From Lepas anatifera (taxonomy: Eukaryota > Arthropoda > Thecostraca > Lepadidae), in the NCBI GenBank assembly GCA_034440635.1, contig JAOTON010001691.1, positions 17,517 to 81,516 on the forward strand: DNA of 64,000 bases. Direction: 5' to 3'. The position numbers and the translations under genes were made by a program. The notes beneath the pieces were generated by a model. That model did not search any database. It was not told the origin of the DNA and saw only the letters and a program-made list of their open reading frames with translations. This document shows positions 23,815 through 37,090 of the stretch, in pieces; position 1 is the stretch's first letter, and each line of letters opens with the position of its first letter.

Positions 23815-25816
23815 GCGGTTACCACACCAACCCGGCACCTCACGTTACCACACCGACCCGGCATCTCACGGCAGTTACCACACCAACCCGGAACCTCACA
23901 GCAGTTACCACACCGACCCGGCGCCTCACAGCAGTTACAACACCGACCCGGCTCCTCACGGCAGTTACCACACCAACCCGGCACCTCACGGCAGTTACCA
24001 CACCAACCCGGCACCTCACGCCAGTTACCACACCAACCCAGCACCTCACAGCAGTTACCACACCGACCCAGAACTTCACAGCAGTTACCACACCGACCCG
24101 GCACCTCACGTTACCACACCGACCCGGCACCTCACGTTATCACACCGACCCGGCACCTCACGTTACCACACCGACCCGGCACCTCACGTTACCACACCGA
24201 CCCGGCACCTCACGACAGTTACACCAACCCGACACCTCACGGCAGTTACCACACCAACCCAGCACCTCACAGCAGTTACCACACCAACCCGATAGCTCAC
24301 GGCAGTTACCACACCGACCCGGCACCTCACGTTACCACACCAACCCGGCACCTCACGGCAGTTACCACACCAACCCGGTACCTCACGGGAGTTACCACAA
24401 CAACCCAGAACCTCTCAGCAGTTACCACACCAACCCGGAACTCACAGCAGTTACCACACCGACCCGGAACCTCACAGCAGTTACCACACTGACCCGGTAC
24501 CTCACGGCAGTTACCACACCAACCCGACACCTCACGTTACCACACCAACCCGACACCTCACGGCAGTTACCACACCATCCCGGAACCTCACAGCAGTTAC
24601 CACACCAACCCGACACCTCACGTTACCACACCGACCTGGCACCTCACGGCAGTTACCACACCAACCCAGCACCTCACGGCAGTTACCACACTAACCCGGC
24701 ACCTCACGTTACCACACCAACCCGGAACCTCACAGCAGTTACCACACCAACCCGGCATTCCACGTTAGCACACCAACCCGGAACCTCACAGCAGTTACCA
24801 CACCAACCCGGCATTCCACGTTACCACACCAACCCGGAACCTCACAGCAGTTACCACACCAACCCGGCACCTCACAGCAGTTACGACACCAACCCGGCAC
24901 CTCACGTTACCACACCAACCCGGCACCTCACGTTACCACACCAACCCGGTACCTCACGGCAGTTACCACACCGACCCGGCACCTCACAGCAGTTGCCACA
25001 CCGACCCGGCACCTCACGGCAGTTACCACACCAACCCGGCACCTCACAGCAGTTACCACACCAACCCGGCACCTCACAGCAGTTATCACACCCACCCGAT
25101 AGCTCACGGCAGTTACCACACCAACCCGGCACCTCACAGCAGTTATCACACCCACCCGATAGCTCACGGCAGTTACCACACCAACCCGACACCTCACGTT
25201 ACCACACCAACCCGGAACCTCACAGCAGTTACCACACCGACCCGGCACCTCACGGCAGTTACCACACCAACCCAGCACCTCACAGCAGTTACCACACCAA
25301 CCCGGAACCTCACAGCAGTTACCACACCAACCCGACACCTCACGTTACCACACCAACCCGGAATCTCACAGCAGTTACCACACCGACCCGGCACCTTACG
25401 GCAGTTACCACACTGACCCGGCATCTCACGACAGTTACCACACCAACCCGACACCTCACGTTACCACACCAACCCGGCACCTCACAGCAGTTACCACACC
25501 AACCCGGCACCTCACAGCAGTTACCACACCGACCCGGCACCTCACTTTACCACACCAACCCGGCACCTCACAGCAGTTACCACACCGACCCGGCACCTCA
25601 CGTTACCACACCAACCCGGCACCTCACAGCAGTTACCACACTGACCCGGCACCTCACGGCAGTTACCACACCGACCCGGCACCTCACAGCAGTTATCACA
25701 CCAACCCGGAACCTCACGTTACCACACCAACCCGAAAACTCATATTACCACACCAACCCGAAAACTCATATTACCACACCAACCAGACACCCCACGTTAC
25801 CACACCAACCCGACAC
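23815..25816. repeat. 31-bp minisatellite in NELF-E intron 2
   Basis: About 2 kb made from units of CAGTTACCACACCAACCCGGCACCTCA type, with a short form lacking CAGTTACC replaced by CGTTACC. The array starts within about 20 bp of the acceptor of exon 3. Unlike the arrays in intron 3, the unit does not hold exon sequence. Confidence 0.94.
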
Positions 25817-26153
25817 CTGGGCTTCGAAAGAAGTTCATGTAAAGAGTAGGCAATCAGTGAAGTCAATCAAGGCAAAGAGTAGGAAAGGTTTGCTTGCACT
25901 GTTCGCACACAATGCGCATGTGAGCTTTCCAAATGAAAAGTCCCACCCCTTTATGAAACAAGTAGGGACGATTTGCTAAGCTTCCAAATGCCTCACAAAT
26001 ACAGGACATGATTTACGCCACACACATGTTTTCTCAGTATCCCTAATTGGCACGTTAAAAACAGACTACCTAGTGCTGACTCCCACAGACAGACCAGCGA
26101 GCTGGCCGGAAGACTCAGCGGAGCAGACCGGGCTCCGGCAGGCGTCACGCTAC
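25817..26153. other. NELF-E intron 2, unique part
   Basis: No repeat or coding signal seen between the minisatellite and the donor of the upstream exon (CCAAG before GTAGCG). Confidence 0.5.
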
Positions 26154-26336
26154 CTTGGACCGTTTGAAGGTCGTCTTGTCCTTGAGCTCTCCAGGACGCT
26201 GAATGGAGCGTATGGCGCCGGAGCGGATCAGCTTCTTGGCATATTCCTTGGCATCTTTGGCCTCCGAGGGCCGTTTGGCCGCCGGGACCGGCTCCTGCTC
26301 CTGGCGAGGAGCCTTCAGCGCCTGCAGCGCCCTCTT
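26154..26336 (-). CDS. Nelf-E: NELF-E, exon 2 (most 5' exon found)
   Basis: Encodes 61 residues in phase 0. It starts KRALQALK, the end of the N-terminal lysine/leucine-rich helix, and contains KDAKEYAKKLIRSGAIRSI, which matches TEQAKQLVKSGAISAI of vertebrate NELF-E, then TTFKRSK. The acceptor is GGACTTGGGCAG before AAGAGG at 26336; the donor is TCCAAG before GTAGCG. NELF-E binds nascent RNA through its RRM and pauses RNA polymerase II as part of the NELF complex in the nucleus. The start codon exon is not visible in 26337-28258; it may lie beyond the hAT at 28259-37650 or outside the window. Confidence 0.9.
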
Positions 26337-28258
26337 CTGCCCAAGTCCAACACCACCGGACCAAAGCGGCATCAGTGGGCAGCCACGGGTTGACACGACA
26401 CAATGCTACATACACACGATACATAATGCTACGTATGTGGCCCAGCCAGCAGAAGAGCAAGGCACAGACAAAAACAGAGAGCAGGGCAAGCTGAGGCCAG
26501 CCGCGCCGCGCCAGACGCCTCTGCAGGCTTTTAGGTCAAGGTCAACCTAATTTGACCTTGACCTGAAGTCAGGTAAAATTCTAGGTTTGACTTGATCTGA
26601 CATAGCAAGATGATATTACATATCATTCGTACAGATACAGATATACATATCATTCATACAGAAAAAAATTATATGCAATTTGAAAATGAGTGTTGATATC
26701 ATGAGCGTCTCCACTTGCAAAAAATGAGGGGGCCAGCCAAGTTTCAACCTCATGCGAACAATAAATTTACCACGTTAGGATAAAAAGCTTTTCGAATCCG
26801 GGCTCCTCGTTGTGTTCCGCACCGGCTGGTTATAAAAACATCCGATATTTCCCATTTTTTGATAATCCCATTTTGACTGAGATTAGGAATTTTTTTTACA
26901 AAAAAAGGGTTCGATGCCGGGTGAAATAAGAGGAAATGTAGTTTCAATCTAGTTTCCTTAGTCAAAGCTCAGTATCCCTAGATACGCGCCCGTTGTTTAA
27001 TGTATGCATAACTTGATACGAGCAGCGTGTCGTGCCTGCTCCCTGGGCTCGTCGTGCTTCCTGCTGGGGCTGTAGTTTAACAGCCCCCTCCAACAGCAAG
27101 CACTGAGCGTAGATCACCGGATGTGACGTCACACCTCGTAGCATATAACACGGGAAAATTAAAAGATTAAATATTCAAATTTTTTGCAAAAAGAGGCAAA
27201 GAATCGAACATGAAATGCTTATTTATTCATTTGGGATAAACTTGACCGTGCATTCTCACAAAGTTGTAAGCAGGCAGTGTCATTAGCAGCAGTTTAACAC
27301 ACGGTCCAAAGGTAAAGGAACTCCTCCACGCCCGTGTGACGTCACTCGGGCGTGAAGGAATCCCTCTTGAACGTACCTTTATGTAAAGGTACCTTGGAAG
27401 TTTAAGATCTTTAAAGCGTAGGACTTAAATATTATCTTCTATTGCTGCTGGGTGTCACTTACTTTAAAGTTTCACTGAGGCAGTTATCTATACATATGCT
27501 GGGCCCATACAAGCATTAACATGCTAATTGATGCTGTATCGTACGTGGTTTCGTATGTTTTAATGGTTGGTGCTGATTATTTTGCTTTGTGTGACTAGGA
27601 GCGTTCAAACAGCGGGAGCACAAATACATTATTGATACAGTATACACATTTAGGAATTAGTTTAAAGTCAATTGCTGTATCGTAATGAGACTGAAAAGTA
27701 ACTCCAAATAAGCCGTTACTATTCTTTGACCTAAGCCATAGGATTTCAAGATATATTTAAATAATATTTCTTATTTCTTGCTGGGTCTTACCAGCGAAAA
27801 GTCAAGAAAGACATCTAAGCGTTGAGGAACTCCTATGATGCCGAACAGCGCCGCTGCACCGTTCAAAAGGGAGTAGAAGGGTAACGTCGATTTGAAGACC
27901 TTTTTAGGCACAAGGGCGTAAAAGACAGATATTTTTTGTATCATCAATACTAATTCACTCATTATTTTCATTCTTAAAAAAATGCGGCAAAAAGCGGAAA
28001 AAAACTGGCAAAAACTAGTTTATGCCAGCCGGTTTTAACCATGGTAAATACCGGTAAAAACCACCCAGTAGCAAAAACCTGCCAACCCTGGTCATTAGGG
28101 TCTACAAATCCGCTATCTCGAAATTTTTATATCGGTGACCTAAGGTGGGGTCAATTTTTGGGTCACCATTAAAGTCTATGGTGAAAAATAGAATGGGATC
28201 GTTTTCAGTACATACCGAATAGATAAAGCTGAAAATCCTCAAACCGTGCATTCTTACT
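26337..28258. other. Presumed NELF-E intron 1 or upstream region
   Basis: I searched the minus strand for a NELF-E first exon (a methionine followed by a glutamate- and lysine-rich helix) and found none. There is a small hairpin near 27375-27394 (GTACCTTTA, TG, TAAAGGTAC). Otherwise the region is AT-rich and featureless. Confidence 0.45.
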
Positions 28259-28768
28259 CATTGGCGTCGCCACGGATTTTTTAGTGGGGGGGGCGGCCCG
28301 GGCAGCGAAGGGTCTTCTGGGACTTACATACCAGAGAGATTATCGTAGTTTGACCTTCAAATTAAGCCTTGTTTGTTCTTCTCCGCTTTTTTAGCACCTT
28401 ATCGATGTTTGAAACATATTTCAGAGTGGTATGTTTTGTGTTGTTGATTTGGCGTCCTAACTATTACCTGAAGGAGAAAACTGGCAATGTGTTTTGCAGA
28501 CCAACCGCAGGGATATGGTGGAGCAGAAGTTCAAGAATCATTCGTCTGATCTGATAATTACAGATCATTCTCGTGAAATAATTTTTACAAGTACCACCAA
28601 AAGCTTGCAATATATGTAGCACCAAAAGCTCGCGACTCAGCATATTGCTAGATCCTAACGGGCTTAAAAACCTATGCTTCAAATTATTTCCTAAACATCG
28701 ACATAAAAAGTCGAACACTAATGTCTCCGAAATATATCGACATTTGGAACAGGGCTGCACAAATTACT

Positions 28769-30277
28769 CTAAGGTAGATATTTCCACACACTCCGAGAAC
28801 TGGCTACGCTCATCGTGATTACTTGAGCTGTGGAAGAGGTGGAAATGACCATGGTTTCAGCTGTACTGCTGTTGTAATTGGGGAGAATTCCTGCCCAGCC
28901 AAGCATCCTGATTCTCAAGTCGACTGTTACTTTCTTGAGGCTTTCTAGACCGGGCCGAACACCCGCTGCCTGCTGGCGTTCAGTTGGACGGAATGAAGTA
29001 ATGATACGGTCGGCATCCCCCTGAGCGACACGCTCTCTGTGCACAGCACATATTGCTGGAGCCTTCAACCTCTGCTCATAGTGGAGCGCAACCAGGTCTT
29101 CAGACACCTCAGTGCAGTGAAGCTTCGCTTAGCTGTTGCAGAGCTGGCTGGTAGCGTCAACAGCAGTCGGAGAAGCTTGACTGCTTCGGGCACCATAATT
29201 TGTGCTGATCTCTCCATCGCAGTCACAAGCTTGATAGCAGCGGCCAGGCTATCCGGTTTCCTTGTCCTGAACAGGACTTGCAGCTGTGGTGACAGGTCCG
29301 CCGCTGAGAGATCGTCACTCCAGGGTCTTCCCTGGAGAAGCTCTCGAACCTTCCCAAAATCGGGAGCTGACAAGAGAAGCTCTTCCATTTTTGCATGCTT
29401 CTGAACACCCTTCTGGCAGAAACAGGTCTCTAGCTGAACAGAAGCCGCGTCCAGCATCACAAAGTACCTACTCGGCCCTCAGGAAGTCTTCAATCGACGC
29501 TCGATGTTGAGCTGGTGCATCACCATTCGAGCGCTCTGGGTGGCACCGTTCTCGCTGGATCTCCTCACAGCCTGCCTCTTGAGCCTGCTTAAGAAAAAAC
29601 TCGGATCGTTTCGTCGGCCGACTCGCGCTGCACCCGCAGCTGCTCCACCGTGGCATGGATGCATTGCAACATGACCGATACAGTGCACGTTGCAATCTGC
29701 ACAGCGCGACTTAGCCGGTCCATGGGAGCTAGGACGGCCCGTGCCATCGTACTAGATGGCCACCATCGTTTGCCCCTTGAGCATCTGGGCGTGGAGGTCA
29801 GCAGCTCGGGTAGAGAGCTGAACGCTTCCCTCAGCCAGGCTTTCCAACGTAGTGAGCGTCTTTGGGTAGCGGCTGAGAGCGGCGTCAGCAGCGGCAAGAC
29901 GGGCCGTCCAGCGAGTCGGACAGAGAGGTCGCAGACAGCAGCTTGATACTTCAGCCCCGTTGCACACATCTTTGAATTTCACACGCAGCTTCCCCGATTC
30001 GCTGAACACTGCACCCAGCTCATTTGCGCAGCCCAGCGCTTTCCTCACGGGCTCGGCTGCGTCGCAGCTGTCCTTAGCGACGAGGCTCCGACAAACGGCC
30101 ATTTCATGCAGTCCAGCGAGTGGCAGATTTAGCCTGCAAAGTGTGTCCTCGACCATTCGTGACAGGTTAGCGCCAGTTGTTGAAGCACACTCGTAGAATG
30201 CGAGGAACTCTTCCTGAGCTTGGAGATCTTCATCAACATATATGATGGAAACCGACTCCTGTTCAACACCACTGATG
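28769..30277 (-). pseudogene. hAT transposase, C-terminal part (frameshifted)
   Basis: From high to low coordinates: SIIYVDEDLQ, EEFLAFYECASTTGANL, the CPTRW motif near 29905, then the dimerisation block LLLTLPASSATAKRSFTALR and LRSTMS near 29090. This is the pattern of the TTF/ZMYM1-like hAT transposases, with the second helix changed to AKRSF from the usual AERSF. At least three frame changes separate the parts, so it is not functional. The N-terminal part continues at 37091 beyond the nested retrotransposon, in the same frame. Confidence 0.88.
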
Positions 30278-30575
30278 CCTTGCGTCGTGATGATGATTTG
30301 GGCTTAAGGGCGCGCCAACCCTAAAGGTCATATAGCGCCCATGTCACTGCCAGTAAAATACAAGTAAAATATACATCCGCTGAACATTGCCTTGTTACCC
30401 TTATTCCTTGCAGTTAGTTGTGTCTGTAAACAAAATAGCTAAAAGAAGGTTCACATCAATCCAATCGGTTCTCAGAAAGTGGTAACAAAAAGGGTATTTC
30501 CAAAAAGCGGAACCAACACAGTTCGTAGAAAAAAACTCACATTCACATTGTCACTCCCTATCAAAGCACAAGTAC

Positions 30576-33500
30576 TCAGCCCGGGTCAAATACAATCACG
30601 AAATCGGCTGCTCTGAGATAATCTAGCACTTTCTCAATCATGTCCGAGTCCGGGCCAATCAGATGAGACAGTGTGAGAAGACGTGAACCGAAATGTGAAA
30701 GCCTGAGATTATCATACTCCGGACAAGACACCAGGACGTGCCGCACCGACAAGGGGGTCGCGCATCGCCGACAATAAGGCCTGGGCTCGCCACATAGCAG
30801 ATATCGGTGAGTGGCCAGACAATGGCCAGTTCGCAAACGGCAGAGAGCCACCTCCTCACGGCGATGGGAGCGCATAGAGGACAGCCACTCACCAATGTTG
30901 GGTTTTATTACCCTGAGCTTGTTATTTGTCTGCTCCTGCCATTCCCGTTGCCATACATTGCGAAGGTGGACAGATATATGTGGGAAAAGATCTCGAGCAG
31001 GAATCGACTGTCTTTTTCTACAGGGTCTCTGAGCAGCTCGCCGGGCTGCAGCATCAGCCGCTTCATTCAGTCGGATACCGACATGACTCGGCACCCAACA
31101 GAGGGTTATATCCTTACCCTGTCCGGCGAGTCGAGCTAGGTGGAGAGCAATCTTTAACACGAGCACGTCGCTTGGATTAAAAGCACTCAAAGCCTGGACA
31201 CTACTAAGACTGTCGGTGAAAATTACATTTCTGGTGTCGTCACTGGCTTCTATGAAACAGAGAGCTTTGTCTAATGCAGTAAGTTCCGAGGTAAAGACAG
31301 ATGAAAAAGGTGACAGTGAGAAATTTCTAGTCACTGAGTCAGTCACAAAAGCACATCCCACGCCGAACTCAGTTTTTGATCCATCGGTGAAAAACTGGAC
31401 ATAATCTGCATATTTTGCGATGTGTTCGAGGGCTAAATATTTAAGTTCCAGAGGAGCCGTGTCCGATTTGGTCCTGCCAGCAAGAGTCGTGTCAGCCTTT
31501 GGTGGTATTAGTTCCCATGGTGGGATATCCGAGAGCTCGCTGCGACTTATGATACGGCGTTGGATACCACATTCGCCCGAGAGGCGATGCACACGCACAC
31601 CTAGGGGAAGTCCCCTTTCGCTGTTCACAAACAAACGCAGCATGTCATGCGAGAAAACGGCGTTGTACGTGGGATGGGGCGGAGACTGGGCCAGTTTGTA
31701 CGCATAGCGCTGTCCCAGCATGCGTCGTCTCATTGAGAGGGGTGGTTCGTTAGCCTCCACCAGCAGGCTGGCGCGTGGTGTGGTCCTAAATGCTCCTGTA
31801 GCTACTCTGAGTGCGCTATGATGGATCGTATCCAGACACCGTTTGGCTGATTTCGATGCAGAGTCGTAGACGAAACAGGCGTAGTCCATCTTGGAACGGA
31901 CAAGGGACCGATATAAAGTGAGAAGTGTTTTCCTGTCAGCTCCGTACGATAGACGAGATGCACATTTTAGGACATTTAAGGATTTGAAACACTTGTCACG
32001 GACATTCCTAATGTGTGTGCTGTAAGTTAGCCGTTTATCAAATGTCACCCCGAGAAATTTTGCCGTCGGTTGAAAAGGGATAGTTTTGCCACGCAACGAT
32101 ACCGTTGGTTCCGGACAGGCCCTGCGCCTGCGACAAAAATGGACACCCGCGGTTTTTTCAGTCGAAAAGTATAGCCCGTTTTTTTCTACTCCAGCGTTCC
32201 AGACAATTAACGGCCAGCTGGAGCTGACGGTAAAGTGCCGGCGTTGTTGAAGCCTTTGCCCATACTGCGATGTCGTCCACGAAAATGGATGCCTGAATGG
32301 AAGGTGGGAGTGAATGTGTGACGTCATTTATGGCCAGAGCGAAGAGGCAGATACTAGAGACGCTCCCCTGCGGAATGCCTTCTTCTTGATAAAAGGTGTT
32401 TGAGTATGTACCACCTACTCTGACACGGAACGTCCTATCAGTCAAAAATTTTTCATAAAGAACCCCATCTGACCTCTGATACCACACTTATGCAACTTTA
32501 AAAGGATACCATGTCGCCACGCTGTATCATAAGCGGCAATGGCGTCAAAGAAGACGGCTCCCAGGTGACGCCTCTCTTTAAATGCAATTCGCACTGAGGT
32601 GTCAAGTGATACCAAGTGGTCCACCGTACTGCGGCCTCTACGAAACCCACACTGGTTGTTATTGATGATGCCCCGGCTTTCCAAATACCAAACGAGTCTT
32701 ACATTCACAATTTTTTCGAACAACTTACACATGCACGACGTAAGCGAGATCGGCCTAAAGTGCAAAGGGTCCAATCCAGATTTACCAGGTTTAAGGATTG
32801 GTATCACTATAGCCTCCCGCCACGCCGGTATAAATTCGCCGGACTCCCACATCATATTGAATGAGGCCGGCAGCACCCTAAGTGCGCTCTGCGATAGTGC
32901 TTTAAACATATCATTGTGAATTAAATCCGGTCCCTCGGCCACTGGGTGGAGCCCACGAATGGCTGCCGCTAGCTCATGCAAGGTGAAGGGCTTATTGTAT
33001 GACAGTGTGCTGGTGGTTCCAAAATGTATACTTTTCTGTTCAGCCAGGGCTTTATATCGCATAAATGAGACATCCTCCCTAACTGAACTACAGCGCTGTG
33101 CAATCGCATTTCCTATACAGTCGGCTACTTCTGATGGATTGAATATATTCCTACCACCAATCTGCAAAGTTGGTAGTGGTGTGGAGACCGACCTGCCTTC
33201 GATACGGCGAATTTGAGCAAACACTTGGGACAATGGCGTAAATCGATTCAGTCTACCTACGTATTCTCTCCAACATTTTCTCTTTGCTTGTTTTATTGTG
33301 CGCCTGCAGGCGGCTCGAGATTTCCGATACATATTTAAGTTTTGCTGAGTGGAATTTCTTTTAAACTGTCTGTAAGCGCGCCGCCGTTCTCGGACAGCGT
33401 CACGACATTCCATGCTCCACCACGGTACCGGTGGTCGCCGAGGGTTTTTTGATGTTCGCGGTATAGAAGCATAAGCAGCGTCTCGGAGGATAGCTGTAAA

Positions 33501-34268
33501 CTGGTCGACTGTGAACGGTGTTTGGGTTGAAAAGGTTTCCAAATAGTCATCCACGAGGGAGCTAAATAAGGACATATCAGCATTTTTCATCTTCCAACGT
33601 TGCGGTCTCGTGCCTAAAACAGATGTGTTGTCACAAGTCACTAAAACAGGGAAATGGTCACTTCCCATGGGGTCACCGCACACAGCCCATCTAAACAGAG
33701 CAGATAGCTCTGGGCTGCAAAGGCTAAGATCCAATGTCGATTCCCGACCGGATGGAATAGTAAGATGTGTTGGTGCTCCGGTGTTTAAAATACAAAGGCT
33801 CACACCCTGGATAAAATGATCGAGGTGCCGACCCCGAGGGTTAATATCTTCACACCCCCAAGCGGTGTGGTGAGCATTAAAGTCTCCCAAGAGAAGGATG
33901 GGCGGTGGTAGCTCAGATATAAGCAAATTTAGTTCACGAGTGGGCACGTCTACCCCAGGGGGTAGGTATATAGAGCAGAGCGAAATCTGCCTTCGAGCGA
34001 TATATATACGTGCTGCCACGGCTTGCAGCCGTGTTTGGAGTGATATTTGCTTTGCTGGTATATCATTATTGATTGCGAGAAGAACACCACCGTGGGCGAC
34101 TGGGTTACGTTGTAAATCCTTTCGAAATATTGAAAAACCTGTAAGGGAGAATGGGATCTCAGCTGAGAGTTTAGTTTCTTGCAGGCATATAGCTGCCAGT
34201 CCCCTTGATCTTATAAAAGCCTGGAGATCCCCGGCGCTAGTGCGAATTCCACGACAGTTCCACTGCAA
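30576..34268 (-). pseudogene. ORF2 of I-clade element copy 2: endonuclease, RT, RNase H
   Basis: The first 608 residues are uninterrupted (34268-32442). The endonuclease has WNCRGI, LQETKL, GDFNAHHTAW and SDHFPV; the RT starts RPISLTSCMCKLFEKI and has FRRGRSTVDH and FDAIAAYDTAWRHG. Frame changes near 32460 and 32190 flank the segment with GIPQGS and the catalytic FVDDIAVW. The last 540 or so residues hold RNase H with FTDGSK, SELTALDKAL, FTDSLSSVQAL and PSHVG..LNEAADAAA, followed by the CGEPRPYCRRC..HVLVSCPEY zinc-binding end. All RNase H catalytic acids are present, unlike copy 1. Two frameshifts make it inactive as it stands. Confidence 0.93.
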
Positions 34269-34294
34269 AAACGTTTTAATGATGGGGGTGGAAG

Positions 34295-36023
34295 TTAGGG
34301 TGAGCGCCTACCAGAGCAGCTACTTGCTATTTCCAGTATGGGCCTCCTTGCCCATAGGTTTTCTTTGGGGGGCGCAGAGGGCACCCCACTTTGCCTGGGT
34401 CGAGACGATGCCCCAGGCCTAGATGTCCCTATTGATGCTGCTCGGGCTTTAGAAGGTTGTGGCTGGCCTGGAGGAGTCCCGGATGCCACACGTTTGGTGG
34501 GAGATCTTCCCCTAGTGCTATCCTCCCTCCGTGACCCCTCAAAATGCCTCCTGACAGCCGCAACCGACGTCGGCGGCGGTGGGGGTGGCGGAGGTGGCTG
34601 ATTATCGGACAGAGGAGAAAAGGCAGGAGTAGAGGGCTGACCGTCAACAGAGATTTCAACGGGGGGCTGGACTGGGGACGGCAGTTGACGTCGCTTCCCA
34701 CCCCTGCCCACCGTCGTCCAGCCCTCGGTCGCTTGAGGGGGTCAGGCTCCGGTGTCGCCAAGGGCACCCTTTGCCTCGGAGTGGCGGGAGTCTCAGACGG
34801 GGTGTTGGGGGCAGGAGTGGTCCCCTGCTCCCCGCCCCACCCCCAGCCGGGGCCACGGGCGGCGGGGGAGGGGCGGGAGGGATGGGTGGAGGAGGTGCCG
34901 CCTCCGGCTGCGATGTCGGGGCGGCGGGCTGGCCAGAAATGACCAGCCCCATCCTCCCTGCCAGGCGGATAAAGTCCGCCAGGGTCAGGGAACGGATGAC
35001 CTCCTCCGGGGTCATCCGCGGTGTCGTTGGCGTCATTGAAGACGCCGCTACGGTGGGTGCTGTACTACGTACTGCCTCTGCATAAGAACTCCGAGGGTGG
35101 GAGGCCTCGTAGGTATCCTTTGCAGCTCTGAATGGGATGCGCTTTGTAACCATAATGGAAATTATTTCTTTTTCTGTCTTCATACGTGGACAATTTTTGT
35201 CGCCTGCTGAATGGGGTCCCTCACAGTTTATGCAAAACAGTTCACGTGCATCGCATTCCCTTCCATCGTGCTCGCTTGTTCCGCATCGTTCACACACTTT
35301 CTTTCCTTTGCAGAATTTGGCTGTGTGTCCGTAGCGCTGGCAGGAGAAGCATCGCATTGGGTTGGGGACATAGGGTCTAACTCGGACTTTAACATAACCT
35401 ACATTCACATCTGTTGGTAGGTCCACACTATCGAACGTCAATATCAAAGTATCTGTCTCCTCAAGAATCCCTCCTACTTTTCGTCGTACTCTCCTCGCTT
35501 CCACTACCCCGCTTTCCGTGAGTCCATCTACTATCTCCTCTTCAGAAACTCCTTTCAGATCAAAACATGTAATGACACCCTTTGAAAAGTTCTTAGTCTT
35601 GTGTGGTACGATAGTGACATACACAGTTACTACTTTCCTCTGGCCAGCCTCTCGCTTTGTGTATCTGAGTTCGGTTGTATCAAATGCACGCTGTGCGTCT
35701 GCAGAACTACTGAGCTCCACCTCCAGGACACCGTCCCGAAAGCAGCTACATCGCATCACCTTACCCAGTCGGTCACATGCCTCCTTGCGTTGGAACGGTG
35801 AAAGTGACGATAGGGTGGTGTCCACACCCCGAATTATCACAACTCGTGGATGGGAGGGCTTCGGAGTGACCCTTTGAGAGCCGGCAGTTTCGTTCTCACC
35901 ACCCCGATGGGGGAGGGGAGGGGAGGGGTTTGCGGTGTTGAGTGTATCCATGAGAAAGTTATTAAATTCAGCCAGCCACGTGCGCCCCCCTTCCAACGAG
36001 GGTGCTACAGGGCGAAACGACAC
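34295..36023 (-). pseudogene. ORF1 of I-clade element copy 2 (gag-like, CCHC knuckles)
   Basis: A 455-residue frame at 36023-34656. Around residues 225-290 are three cysteine knuckles: CFSCQRYGHTAKFC, CERCGTSEHDGREC and CINCEGPHSAGDKNC. The rest is basic and ends in a proline-rich segment. After a frameshift near 34700, 34711-34295 supplies the likely natural C-terminus, ending in a WARRPILEI stretch that copy 1 also has at its ORF1 end. The protein would coat element RNA during retrotransposition. Confidence 0.9.
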
Positions 36024-37081
36024 ACGGGCTGGCTATACGGGGGGAGACGCCGCCGTTACAGAGGGGGAGAGAGACTCACCAAACCCCCCCTGCCCCGACG
36101 ACGGTCCCCCCTTGCACCTAGCCTAGACAACCCCGGGCGGGGCACGGACATCCCTCCCTCCCCGGGTGAAGTCGGGACCTCACCAAGGGAGGGAGGGACA
36201 GCCGAGCCCCACCAAAGGCCGATAGACTTTTACAATGCTGCTACTCTTGTCGATGCCCTCAAGAGTTCCCCGCCCTTGCGGAAATCCAGACCAAAGTAGA
36301 GTGTTGCTGGAGGCACACAAACCAAACAGCGCATACCTCAGCTCAGCTACCAGGACTCCTTCATCCCGGGGTACGGGTCGGTGCGCAGCTCACCTTAAAA
36401 AGACAGGCGCCCCCACACGGCCTCATCGGAGCAGGCGACCACCACCTGCTCGTCACAACTGATTCCCGGCTGGTCCGAGAGAAGCGAGCCCCCGGCTCGC
36501 AGGGCCAGCGATTAGAGGGATCCAATCGTCAGCCACACGAGCCGGAGGCCCACGTACACCCAGACCATCCAGGAATCATAGGCACGTGCGGGGGCGCCCA
36601 TGACACTGGGAAAAGGTGGGTAACTGGGAGGTTATGAGTTGGAAAAGGAAGCGGCTCGGTCTGCGCTGTCCAGCCCAGCCGCGCGCCACACGCGACCGAG
36701 ATGTCCACACTCAAGACGAGCAAGAGTGCACACATCCCCGCCACACACGGAGACACGCCGGGCTAGACATCGCGGACAGTGGATAGGAGCGGTATTTAGG
36801 AGTGGACAGAAAGGATACGGGTGGAAAGGCATGGATACACAAGGAAATAAGGAAAGAAGAGGAAAAGGAACAAGGAGTGGGTGGGATTTGAAGTTAGGAG
36901 GGCTAAGAAAGGATGAGGATGGCAGTTTCGATTTGGCCTCTCGCCCGAAGGCGAGGGGCGAAACCCATCCTGCCAACTGGGGTCGCGGGTGTCGTCACAT
37001 CCCGTACCCAATTATTCATGTGCCGGACCAGTCAGCAGGTGCCAACAAGTCCGGCAGATGAAAATTGGTCCCCTGCGGGGA
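36024..37081 (-). promoter_or_regulatory. 5' leader of the I-clade element (putative internal promoter)
   Basis: About 1.06 kb between the mapped 5' end and ORF1 has no domain-bearing frame. I-group elements are transcribed from an internal promoter at their 5' end, so this is where it should be. I do not recognise individual promoter elements. Confidence 0.45.
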
Positions 37082-37090
37082 CCTTGCGTC

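Larger units (their letters stand above)
30287..37081 (-). mobile_element. I-clade non-LTR retrotransposon copy 2, end to end
   Basis: CCTTGCGTC is present exactly at 30278-30286 and 37082-37090, a 9-bp target duplication that defines a 6795-bp element on the minus strand. Its 5' end starts TCCCCGCAGGGGACC, with about 1.06 kb of leader before ORF1. Its 3' end is GGGTTGGCGCGCCC, then AAGCCCAAATCATCATCA, a short ATC-type tail instead of poly(A), as is usual in the I group. It contains ORF1 with three zinc knuckles and ORF2 with endonuclease, RT and RNase H. Only a few frameshifts are visible, so it is younger than copy 1. Confidence 0.94.

Noticed and set aside
23815..25816. Intron 2 array as a third splice-site satellite
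   Set aside because: I looked for exon 2 or exon 3 sequence in the unit and found none; GTGAG and GGTAAC in the unit are not at an exon edge.
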